This document shows positions 18,479-29,200 of a stretch of 45,614 nucleotides of DNA, one piece after another (positions within the stretch are counted from its first letter, which is position 1; every line of letters begins with the position of its first letter). The notes beneath the pieces were generated by a model. That model was not told the DNA's origin and made no database searches. It saw nothing but the letters and a program-made list of their open reading frames with translations. Location: the NCBI GenBank assembly GCA_037447655.1, contig JBBHKE010001123.1, positions 1 to 45,614 on the forward strand, written 5' to 3'. This DNA is from Zygnema cylindricum (taxonomy: Eukaryota > Streptophyta > Zygnematophyceae > Zygnematales > Zygnemataceae). Position numbers and translations under genes: made by a program.

Positions 18479-20813
18479 GGCTATGGGCCCACCCTCTAGG
18501 CTGCCTACGTTTGATGGAAATGACTTCACTTATTGGGAATTTACAATGGAGGGATTGTTTTTCGAAAAGCACTTCTGGGGAATTGTTTCGAGACAAGTGA
18601 GGTGTCCGCCACCGAGTTTTGGAGGAGTTCACTAGGGGGAATCGTTTGGGGCTTTCTAAAGAACCAACCAGAGTAAGGATGCAACGGAAGGTGAAGGGAA
18701 AATCATTAGTATGGAAGGGGGAAAAGGGGAGAAAGATAAAGGGACACCCATGGTGAGGGGAGCTAGGCTCTTGGCTACGGTTCCACTTATGGGGATTATA
18801 ACTGAATTAAAACCTGAAGAAAATGAAAGAAAAATTTGGGAATATAAAAGCACTATCTCATACTTAGATATGTGTCTAAGTTCATAGCTATCACTTTTTT
18901 ATATCTAATCAAATCTTCAGAAAAATGGGAAACAATAATGCAGATTTATAAGAGTGAGACTATACACACGCAATAGTTAGTGTTGTTTTGAAAAGTTAGT
19001 TTCGTGCGTGCATGTCGTTTCTTGCGTATAGAATGTTTTGTGGGTATAGTTCGCTACTCTAATGCTATCTTGATTTACTGTGGAGGTTCGAATTGATTTG
19101 GGAATTGGGGGAGTAATGGTACTAATTGTTTTGGGATGTACGTTATTATTTAAGTGGCGCGAACAAAACGTAAGGAAAGGTACGGAATATGTAAATGTAC
19201 GACGTATCGCGAAGCGATCTGATCTGTAATGTTTTTGGAGAAGTACGCCGCCGGTACGGACTAATTTGGATGGAGTGATGTCATTTCGCCAAGTGGATTT
19301 TGGTGATTATGCTTCATGATATCAAGGGTGCCGAAGAAGAGCTACGGACGGCGGCGCCGTCAGTTTGGTGAGGGACGCGAAATCGCGTCCATCAGATGAT
19401 ATTTATTTTGGACGGTCCATATTCGTTTGACGGAATTCGTAAGACTTGTAAATATTTAGCAATGTTTTGACCTGTGTATTAATTATTAGTGTAGATCTCA
19501 TGTACACTCACATTGATTGAGGTATTTCATTGATTACGTACGGCTGGTATGCCTCCGTACAGTTAGTAGTAAGTCATTTTTAGACTAAGGGGAACTTTTG
19601 GATAGAAACTGTTTTTCTGCTCATTTTTGGGAATTTCATATGAGAATTGCTCTCAGTTCTATTGGAAAAATTATCTGATATTTTGCATGGTTGTTCCTAC
19701 TTGAATTGGAAATATTCTGGCAGATTTGTAGACCCATTGTGCTTGTGATTTGCTTGGGGCTTTATTGTGAAGTTGGTCGGTTTTATCAAAGTTTCTAGCA
19801 AGCTGTTTTTCCGAAACTTTGACTGGGTAATGCTGGAAATCTGGTTGGTATATTTATATAAAAATTTGTGGGAATACTAAGTGGATTAGAAAATATCTGT
19901 TTGTGAAATATCAGCTTGTTTTGTTAATTTTGTAGAATTCTGAATGGAATCAAAGTAGGCTGTTTTGGGGTAGTTTGTGGTGCTTCCGAAGCTACATAAA
20001 TGGCTTAAAATGCTTCAAACCAACAGCTAGTAAAACAAGAAATAGTGGCCTATGTTTATAAAAGCGGTAGCATGATAGATTTTTGCAATGATATTGCTGC
20101 ATTTTATGTTGAGCTTGCTAGTGCAGGATATATAGAATCTAAGGTGAAAAAGATTAACACACTAATCATGAAACCTCTAGATGAGTACGAACACATAATT
20201 TACCGTATGCAGGCAAAGGATTGCTCCTCATGGAATTGGTGCATTACCATGGGGATGATTCTTGTGAGGGAAAACACTTTGGAGCTTCATAGGGGAAGTG
20301 ACACGGTAACTGCATTTACAGCTGGTGGTGACTGGCGCAAGCGTGGTGTCGGGAACTGCTGTGAGCGTGATGAGAGGAAAAAAGACAAAGGTAAACCTTA
20401 TCAAACCTTTTGTGGAAAAAGAGGGAGAGGAAAAGAAAGTGGAGCTTTAAAAAAAGGGGTTTGCTTCTCTTGTAGGAAACCGGGTCACTATAGGGAGGAG
20501 TGTCCTTTTTGGAAGAACTTAGAAATTGGTATGTGAATGAGGAGGTAGAAGGGGAAGAGGAGAAAGAGGATGAAGAAAATTTGGAGCTTCTTCACATCGG
20601 TAGAACGGAGAAGAGAGAAAAGTACACAGAAATTCCACGAAAGCAACTGTGTGCTTTTGGAGGTATAGGGGAAGTAAAGGGAAGGGGGATACTTGAGGGA
20701 GTTAGAAATAATGAGGTTAATTTTATAGATATGTGGGAAACACAAAACTGGTCCGATAGGGAGACTTCGATGGATTCCGAGGAAATAGGAGAAGTAAAAC
20801 AAGAGGGGGTTTT
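18459..20813 (+). mobile_element. Element D: second A-type internal region, truncated
   Basis: Gag begins at ATG 18459 inside the LTR and reads across the primer site to FDGNDFTYWEFTMEG, with a stop near 18632. After the solo LTR (18981-20025) the same gag continues (20040-20511: MIDFCNDIAAFYVELASAG, intact knuckle CFSCRKPGHYREEC). It is followed by the accessory segment shared with element A (20500-20813, LCAFGGIGEVKGRGILEGV). The element is cut at 20813 by an inverted LTR. No RNase H or right LTR is seen. Confidence 0.75.
18981..20025 (+). mobile_element. Solo LTR of an unrelated LTR-retrotransposon family
   Basis: It is 1045 bp starting TGTTGTTTTG and ending AAACCAACA, with inverted ends TGTTG/CAACA. 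It is flanked by gttag (18976-18980) and gctag (20026-20030), a 5-bp duplication with one mismatch. Removing it restores element D's gag order by comparison with 2640-2700 of element A. A TATA-like TATTTATATAAAAA lies at about 19850-19864, which suggests + orientation. It does not resemble the other LTRs here. Confidence 0.82.
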
Positions 20814-21189
20814 TGCAACTCTGAGACCTCCATAAGTCCTCAGAGTAAACAACTTCCAAGAAGCCTCTAGGATAATCCTGACCCCTTTGTGTTTCAGCAA
20901 AAATAACTACCACCCTGGCAGACAAAAACCCTCAACACCTGCACCCTTGTGAAGGCAAGACTCCCTTGAGTCGATAGCAAAAATAATCTCTGAATTTGCT
21001 CCTCTGAGCAGTAAGTTATTGAGGGTCAAAGCTGACCTTTTGTACAGAAGCTCTCTTGGAGAGGGGGTCCTATCTTCTAATTTTTCTAAGTCCTATCTCT
21101 CTCACAGACTCTATTTACTGATGTACGGAACCAATCAGAATTGAGTTCCGTACGCAAAAGTACAGCTGCCGGTGTACTTTATGTACGGA
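20814..21189 (-). mobile_element. Inverted LTR fragment of the A/B family, ending at the assembly gap
   Basis: The plus strand begins TGCAACTCTGAGACCTCC, the reverse complement of the LTR 3' end. It continues through the region equivalent to 39380-39747 and stops at the gap. A possible left duplication is gtttt (20809-20813); its partner is beyond the gap and was not found. Confidence 0.85.
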
Positions 21190-21199
21190 NNNNNNNNNN
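21190..21199. other. Assembly gap (10 N)
   Basis: Ten N lie inside the LTR inverted-repeat region. The sequence to the right is not LTR, so the gap probably hides more than ten bases. Confidence 0.99.
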
Positions 21200-21594
21200 T
21201 TGTAATCGAATGAGAGAACGGGAGCACCAAGGTAGACATCTTTTCTTTGGAAAAGTTGGAGAAATTGTGACTGATCTTGGTCTTGAGTGATTAAAACCAA
21301 ATTGGAGCATTGACATTTTGGGACTGAAATCTCTTACAAACTAAGTAGTGTTTTAGTAGTTAAGAGATAGAATTATTAAGAGTGGAGAGTAGTGGAAAAC
21401 ACTTTAAAAGAAGGGTTCAGCCACGAGGGCAAGAGAGTAAGCTAATGTTATGTGGATAGACGCTTCTTCTAATTTAAAATTTATCCTTATGTGAATGCTT
21501 TCCAATGAGGATGTGTATTTTTCCAATGTGTGGAATGTGTGGTTGAAATTGGTTGTAGTAATGGGATTTTCTGAGAGGTAATAGATCTTATTAC

Positions 21595-21750
21595 AAATAT
21601 AAAGTAAGTTCGCTAAGTTAGAAGTACATCGAGACATATCTTAACATAGTCAAATATGTTCTGATGGGAATTTACCCTCAACCTTAGGGACTGGTGAAGA
21701 ATTTCGTATAAAGATTTTCCTATAATATTGGCGTTTAGAACAAAAATTAG
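21595..21750 (+). repeat. Direct repeat, left copy
   Basis: It shares AAAGTAAGTTCGCTAAGTTA and most of the next 130 bases, including GATGGGAATTTACCCTCAAC, with 24017-24167. It is too short to be a standard LTR and has no TG...CA ends. Confidence 0.8.
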
Positions 21751-24016
21751 GGTACTTTCGCATGTAACTGAATCTTTAGTCTTGTAACTTTGTTTTTAGT
21801 GAATATTCTCCGTACTACTTTTAGAGCATTCGTATGTAAAGAAATGAAGTGGCTACTTTATATTGTGACGGGTGTAGACGCGGGTGTTATTTGTTACATC
21901 TGTACACGACTACAAAACTCGCGACAATTGATGACGTTTACAAAATAGCGACAGTTGTAGACATCTCGCTACTGATGCATAGCTACATGTGACATTGTAG
22001 ATGTTTACGGTTTGTGACATTTTTACGTCACGCTCAAATTATGACAGCGTCGACGTCACAAATTCTAAAAATTTACGCCATGGTTTCCCGATTTTGTTTT
22101 TAAGTCTTTTCTCACTCTACTTGCCATCAAAATACGCTCAAAGATGGTAAAAAAAATATTTTTTAGAGATCTTTCATTTGATACCATTGTTGACGTTTTT
22201 CATTACAAGAATTGTGAGATAGACGCGGTAGTGAGAGAAAGAGAGAGGGAGAGAGGCGCTTTCACGAACTTCGCTTTTGCGAAATGGCGTACTTTGGTCG
22301 AGACCCCCTCCACGGCCCCTGTACAGAAAAAAGCGCACGGAAAAAAGTCACGCACAGGCTGGAAACGTGCAGTGGGTTTTCATTTTGGTACTCCGCGTAT
22401 AAAAATTGTCAAAAACTTTCGACATATGCGACAACATCTGTCCATTCGCTCACCTCATGGAATTTTATTCAAAATCCCCTCGCGAGGTGATTATATGTAA
22501 AGTTTGAAAATGAGATGGAAGGACGCGAAAGTGGGTCGCAACGCACACGCTAGACGACAAACTACAGTACATATAAAATTTAAGGCAACGAAACTTGTAC
22601 GATAGTAATTTCAATTTTCTAGTACGTCTGCAGGTTTTGTCGCTGTTTTAAGTTATGGAGGAAAACGACAGAAAATTACTGTAAATTTAGCACATGTGAA
22701 AGTGCCCTTATAGATCGTAGTTGAAAGTTTCAAAAACAAATGTGGCGACGTACACATTCTCCCAATATAATTCGTTATGAGGTTCGATACATAATCGATT
22801 AATTGACGAGATTGCCGATTCTCTTTTCGATATACGATTCATTAAAATGGAGATGTCTATTCTTGACTCCAAAACCAGCCAAGGAAAGAGCCGCATGCAA
22901 CGATACAAAATATTAGTCTTAAAGCTAGAATAAGTAATGAGGAATTGAGGACCATGCTGCCCACAAACTGAAATGTAGTGTGGACCACGTGAGATGTGTT
23001 CAATCCAAACATGCGTGGATGGGCACCACAAATATCATAAATTATTGTGATAAAGTATACTATATAATTTACACTTATCGACGATAAAAAAAATGTTGGT
23101 TCCGGAGCGATATAGCGGGACCCCTCACCGTTCGATAACCGATAACCATCGATGTCGCTTTTATCACGATAAGTTTTGACCTGATAGGCCGATACACAAC
23201 AATAATAAAATGGCGGTGTACTCATGCACCGATTTATTTCATGCACGCGACATGTTGATGCGCCTCATATAGAGTGCAATGAGATTATTTATATAAGTAG
23301 GTTGGTGGTCTAGGTTCTAAACACGTCAAGTCCCTTACTGGATCGAGTTTTACATCGTGTCTAATTTTCAACTTTGGTTGACGTTAAAGGGAGATGTTTT
23401 TGAATTTTATATTGCTTCATTATAATGTTATTGCTCGGTTAACTTGTGGTTACAAATGAAGTAAGGACTTACTCAAATTGCGCTTGCATTTTTTGGTATA
23501 GCGGAAATCCATTTATAGATGAATGTGTCAATTTCTCGTGTCCATAAACATAGGCATCATACATCCGCCGTACTCGTCACGACTACTAGCGTGGCCTTGT
23601 TGATAGTATGCTAGTTTGTAAAGAAAAAACATATAAAGTCCCAGCAGTGACTGTGGTTGTGTGGTTTGCACTGATGTAGATGTCGACAACATGCAGTTAT
23701 TGTGGCGCTTGTTTAGGTTATTGTCTAGCGTAGGAATAAAATATTATTACAGTGTGCTTAGATTCAACAAAAACAAGTTTTTGTATCCTCGTTCATGCGA
23801 GGGATACTATTCGGGCTGGAAGGGGGTATGTCTACAATGTCACGTGAAGACATGCGACGTCACAAGCAGTTACAAAAAATAACGTGCGTCATCTTAGATT
23901 GTATCGTTGACTGTCGTCATGGGCATTGTCGATGTATGCAATCATCACGCCATTAAGTAACAATTTCGTTGTTACACATGGGGACTCTTAAAAACTGTGT
24001 ATGGAGAATCTACGCT

Positions 24017-24167
24017 AAAATACAAAGTAAGTTCGCTAAGTTACATGGAGACATACCCTAACATAGTCAAATATGTTCCGATGGGAATTTACCCTCAACC
24101 TTTGTGACTGGTGAAGAATTCCTTATCCAGATTTACCCATAGTATTGGCGTACAGAACAAAAATTAG
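24017..24167 (+). repeat. Direct repeat, right copy
   Basis: It is the partner of 21595-21750, same orientation, with roughly 10-15 percent mismatches by eye. The 2.27 kb between them shows no coding capacity. Confidence 0.8.
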
Positions 24168-24426
24168 AAACAATTCTTCGAAACGGGTTTTTGTAAGCTA
24201 TTCATCATTATGCTCACTAAACATCACCGAGTGACACGTGTCATATACGTCACCCTACTTCATTACCCATCGCTTGTGTTAACAGCTCTAACTACAATAA
24301 GTCGTGTTGATAGCACTTTTTATTTAAGTGGGCCCTAATGAGTCACATGTGGAAACATTCTTTAGTGTATGTAACTTTAATAAAGAGTTAACGTTAGTAA
24401 TTCACTAACCCTAATAACGATGGGTA

Positions 24427-25011
24427 CACCTTGAATCGTTATTAGCGTTATGAATTGCTTTATCAGCCCCCCCAATTTGTTAGGGTTTTACCTGAAATAG
24501 AATTAATAACACTAATTTTTTTTACGTCAATTAAGGTTCTGGTGAATTAGCGTTAATAATTATAATTTAAGATTTCATTGAATAGTGTGGTGTAGGGACG
24601 TGTCAGTCCGTACAAAATGGTACTTTATTGAGTAGAAAAGTATGAAATATGGATTAAAATAATCGCGATCGCACGTAAAACTGCGCTCAGAATAAAAAGC
24701 AGAATGAGATTGTACCTATTTTAGTATGAAGATATTGATCGCGTAATAATTATACGGGAGAAAACCCAAATTAGAGTTAATAACAAACTTGAGTAAAATG
24801 ACGCGACGGTATACGATTTGTCAGTTTTTGTATTTTTACCTATTTTACTCTGAAGATCCTGATGGCAGATCCGTTGTACCCAAATCAGCGTTATGGATTA
24901 GCGTTAGAGTAATTTTTTTTTTCGAAATCTTGAAAAATCTAAATTAGCGTTAATAACGCTAATTAATTTTTAACACTAATAATTTCTTAACGCTAATAAC
25001 GATTCAAGGTG
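24427..25011. mobile_element. MITE 1 of a TA-flanked family (585 bp)
   Basis: The terminal inverted repeats are CACCTTGAATCGTTATTAGC at the left and its complement at the right (GCTAATAACGATTCAAGGTG), about 24 bp nearly perfect, flanked by TA on both sides. Internal sequence (GTGTGGTGTAGGGACGTGTC and neighbours) is shared with 37318-37884, 38122-38674 and, more weakly, 42937-43438. No ORF is present. TA duplication and size fit a Tc1/mariner-type non-autonomous element; the family itself is not one I can name. Confidence 0.85.
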
Positions 25012-25013
25012 TA

Positions 25014-25588
25014 GTGTAAAGATAAAGCTCTTACCAAAAGATGATCATTTAAGATAGTCCACAATGGAAAATCAGCATTACTAAAAAGATGGAAAAGTTG
25101 AAAATAAGGAATAACAAAAGAGTGAAGAAACGCAACTGTAACCCAAAACCCGAGTTATTTAAATAATTTATTTGGTGAAATAGTATTTATATATATTATA
25201 AAGGAACTCATCCTTTTCCTTAAAAAAAGGAAAAAAAAATATAAAAAAATTGAGTTGATACATCATCACATACAATTACTTTCAAAGCACAAAACTGAAA
25301 ACAAACACTTGGAGTCTTACCAACGGATCATGGAAAATAATATCCTAGTATCCAATTTTATCTCTTTTCAAAGCCTTCTCCTGTATTAAAACTCAAACCT
25401 AGTAAACCGGTGGTGAGCTATACTAAAATATGTACACTTTCTGTCATTTTTTCAAACTATTTTTCACTATTTTAGCATTGAATAGGACTAAAAAAAGCAA
25501 AGTTTAGCCTTAGGATCCAAAATTTAGCGTGACAACAGTCTTAGAATACAAAATCTCACGAGAATTCTAAGTAATCGTAACAATTTTA
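25014..25588. other. 3' flank of the CTF4 gene
   Basis: AT-rich DNA without ORFs. It should hold the 3' UTR of the minus-strand gene. An AATAAA (minus strand, 25590-25585) overlaps the stop codon and would be unusually close for use; no better signal was clear. Confidence 0.5.
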
Positions 25589-26275
25589 TTAAACTTTTGT
25601 CGTTTTTTGCGGTCGAGGATTGCTACTGCTTATACCTCCAAGAGCTTTTCTTTTACTACTGTCTGTTTCCTCCATAGTTTGCATTTTCTTTAATGAACTT
25701 AGAAAAGATGAACCCATTTTTACACCTTCGTTGTTTACTGAATTCTTTGAAAAGGGGTTTACTTCCTTTGAGAAAGAATTTTTTGCCTTCGAGAACGGGT
25801 TTGAAGCCTTCACTACAACTCCACCCTTTTGCTCCTGTCCTCCCTCTCCCTCCTCTCCGTCGCATCTCTCCTCTTCTCCCTCTCTCCCATTTTCTCTCTC
25901 GATCGATTTTGTCGCAGTTCTTTGCCCTGTAACTTGCCTTTGTTGCGATTTTGGTTCCCCAAAAATCCCTCTACTTTCTTGCGGTACTTCTTTTTTCGAT
26001 TGGTTTACTATTTTGGGTCCTTTTAAAGATCCTCCACTTCCTCCCTCTCCTCCATTTCCCCCCTCTCCTCCATTTCCTCCCTCTCTTCCATTTTTTCTCT
26101 CTCTTCCATTTCCTCCCTCTTCTCCATCATAACCAATGTGACTGGTTCTTGTGGGTAAGTCAGGAGTTGTGGGGGAATATCTTCCCTGAGGTTGTAACTG
26201 GGAAGGTATATTATGGGGAGGAGAGTTGTGCTGTTGACTTGCGACATTTTGAGATTCTTCTTCACGAAGCCTTTC
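25589..26275 (-). other. CTF4: CTF4 exon 17: long disordered C-terminal tail
   Basis: 228 codons in one frame from an AG acceptor at 26277/26276. It opens with a helical continuation (ERLREEESQNVASQQ). Then come Gly/Glu/Asn repeats at 26030-26125, where a DNA unit of the type GGAGGAAATGGAGGAGAG recurs. A charged Arg/Glu stretch and three Asn-(Pro/Ser)-Phe-Ser-Lys repeats (two NPFSK, one NSFSK) follow. The end KKMQTMEE...RPQKTTKV resembles the NPF-rich ends of the family. There is no HMG box, unlike animal WDHD1. Confidence 0.88.
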
Positions 26276-29200
26276 CTGTAAGTGGGAGTAACAGAATTGA
26301 AATTATATTTTAAGTATTATGGTCGGAAGTTGTGGATTACAATCGAATTAGTATTACATTTTAGGTTTACTGGTCAGAGCTCGTGGTTCTGGTTTTTTCG
26401 AAGTATAAGGACTCGTGAAAATACATCTTACAGGTCCACCGAGTGCTTGTCTTAAGGAAAAAAAAACGCTTTTTGTGAATTACTTATGTGACTTTCACAA
26501 GCCAATTTTTAACTCTTCTCTTAAATTGCCTCCTCCCTCTAAGGTTTTTCGCACTCAGATAGCACTAATGTGATGAAAATGACTAATGGCAGTGGAAATA
26601 CAGTGGGTAAAAATGAATAATTTTTCATCAATCTCTACACACAATACTCCATCCCTGATTATCACAGTTATAAAATAGTGTGGCTTCTTTTTGTTTAAAA
26701 TCAAGTTCCAATGCCATTAAAACAGTGTGACTTCTCGTAAAACAGCGTGGCTTCTTTGTCTAAACGCAAGTTCCAAGAATGTTCTCTTACCTCCAACATG
26801 ACATGCAACCTCTCTGCCAGAGCCGGCAGTCGCATGGCGATGACGAGCTTTACGGCGCCCTCCAGCGACCGATGCAGCGCCAGCATCGCCGCCAAGTCGT
26901 ACGCTCGCACCAGCTTGTCCGCTGACCACCGTCCATGCACCCATCCATGCACCCATACAGTCGTTGAGTTCTTTCATTAAATCCATCCATCAATCCATGC
27001 ACTCATCAAACAACCATACAGCCAATACAGTCATTGATCTGTTCATTCAATCCATCCATCTATCCACCCATCCATACAGCCGTCATTCGGCCATACAGCC
27101 ACTGATCCATTCTATCCATCCATCCTTCCACGCACCCATCATTCAACTATACAGTCACAGATCCGTTCATTAAATCCATCCAACCATCCATCAACTTCCT
27201 GCATCCATTCCATCCATCCATCCATCATCTTCAACTATTCATTATCCATCAATCCATTCCATACATCTATTATCTTCATCCATTCCCTTGATCCATCCAT
27301 TTGTCCATCAATCCATTCCATTATCCATTCATCATCTTCATCTATTCATTATTATGTTCAGGAAATGTTGATTTCATTCCTCCTAAACTCCTCATATTTT
27401 CCACATGAATGCAGAAAGAAGTCAAACAGTGGCTTCAAAAAGTGGGCAGCTGAGTATGAATCAGTAATTACATTGCCCATTGTAAATAGACTGGATATCA
27501 TTTGGATATCCACAAGCATGTTAACGCCTTATATCCGTTGTTCTTGACTCAATGATTGGATAATGCAACTAAATTCTGAATTGAAACTCAGTCCTACCAC
27601 CTCTATTCCCATCACTGTGCAACCAACCATCATAAACTTTACCCAAAAAAAGCCATTAACATTCTGAAATTCCATACTGATTTACGAATGCCATTCTAGA
27701 GCATTAAAAGTTTTAAATGAAAACCGACATTTCCCAACAATGAAATTTTAAGATAGGATCTCTTTACCCAACATTGCAGAGCATTACAATTTAAATGAAA
27801 ACCAATGTGTTCCAATCATGGATTTTAAAAGATAGGCACTTTTTACCTTTGCAAGCAGCTGCGATAAGTCTAAGAAGACACTTATCCAGCTCTGCCTCAG
27901 TTGAAAGTATCTTTTCCTCCTCTTCCTCGTCCTCCTTTCCTTCCGCCAGTGCTTCGTCAGCCTTCGCTCGATGCTGTCACAGTCTCAAAAAAAAAAAAGA
28001 TTAAGTGGAAAGTTGTGACATAGACTTATAAGTTTATGACATAAGTTTACAACCAGAAATAGAGCTACATAGAAAGATGAGTCAACACTGCAATGAAGAA
28101 AGGAATATTTAAAAACATGTGAAATGTCGACTACAACGAAGAAAATAATTTCTTTCATGCATAGAGAGAATGGTCGGAGGGAGATTTTACCTTAGAGAGT
28201 TGCCATGACTTTTGTACAAGCTCTTTCTCCAAGCTGTCCGCTCCAAGATCAGAGTGTGCTAATGGCACTGAAGGTGAGAGAATGGTGTGTACAGGTTTCG
28301 GGAGCACCTGCCATATACGAAAAAAAAAAATTAATGCGTTATTTATGCTGAGAAAGGCTGAATACTGGTCTTATCCGCAGAAATCGTACAACAAAACTGC
28401 CCAACAGAACATGGAAACAAGAAAGGATAACAAAAAACAGAACAGAACATGGAAACAGGAAAGGATAACAAAAAACAGAACAGAACATGAAACAGGATCA
28501 CATACCTGTGGCTGTGTGTCAGGCAACTTGCAGATAATGACAAACAGTTGCATTTCATTGAATCCCACCATCCAGTGGTTCTCGTCAGCGTCTTTCCTTT
28601 CCACAGATGAACTGTTTCCATGACAAAAGTCAACAAAATAGTCAGTTTGAACATTTGCTTATTGCAAAACTCATAAACAGAGACCTTTATTGCAGAGCTT
28701 TCAGTTGACCAATTTTGAGAAAAAGCATATTCTCACTCACATTTTTCTGGTCATGTTTTGATCATGTTTAACCATGTTTTGGTCATTGTTTAGCCATGCT
28801 AATTGATATATTAGACTAAATATCGGGTCATATGACCAAAAGATGACCAAAACATTATAAAAAAAAAAAGAAATAATAACGACAAATAATTGAGAATATG
28901 CATAATGTTATGACTTTCTTAGATGAAGTTTACAGAAAAGTTCCACAAACCTAAATACAGGTGTCCAGCACCCCCCATAGTCAGGAGAAAATACTCGTAA
29001 AATGCCCTGCATGGAAACAAGCCGGTATGCTCAGCGGGACGGGAAAAAATTCCTATTCCTGGCCAAACACAAGATAACTTTGTATAGAAATCCCATTCAT
29101 ACCACAATAATTCATGATAGTGCAATGAGTGGCCACTCATTCTAGCAGTGTTTTAAATCCAACAGTCAAAATTGCAGTAGTAAAAGAGAAACTTTCTGTA

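Larger units (their letters stand above)
21200..24424. other. Unassigned AT-rich interval with a pair of direct repeats
   Basis: I recognise no protein or RNA gene. The longest ORF (22144-22500, 118 codons) is low complexity around an RERERER stretch from a GA microsatellite and overlaps another frame. A TATA-like TTATTTATATAAGTAGG at about 23287-23303 on the + strand has no convincing coding region downstream. The only structure is the direct repeat listed separately, and a fragment of the MITE family end (CCTAATAACGATGG) at about 24408-24422. Confidence 0.6.

Noticed and set aside
22144-22500. 118-codon ORF
   Set aside because: It includes a GA microsatellite (RERERER), overlaps another frame and resembles no family I know.
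23287-23882. A gene downstream of the TATA-like TTATTTATATAAG
   Set aside because: The only ORF (73 codons) has no family resemblance and no clear splice structure.
25620-26132. 170-codon plus-strand ORF rich in Pro, Ser and Phe
   Set aside because: It is antisense to the low-complexity last exon of CTF4.
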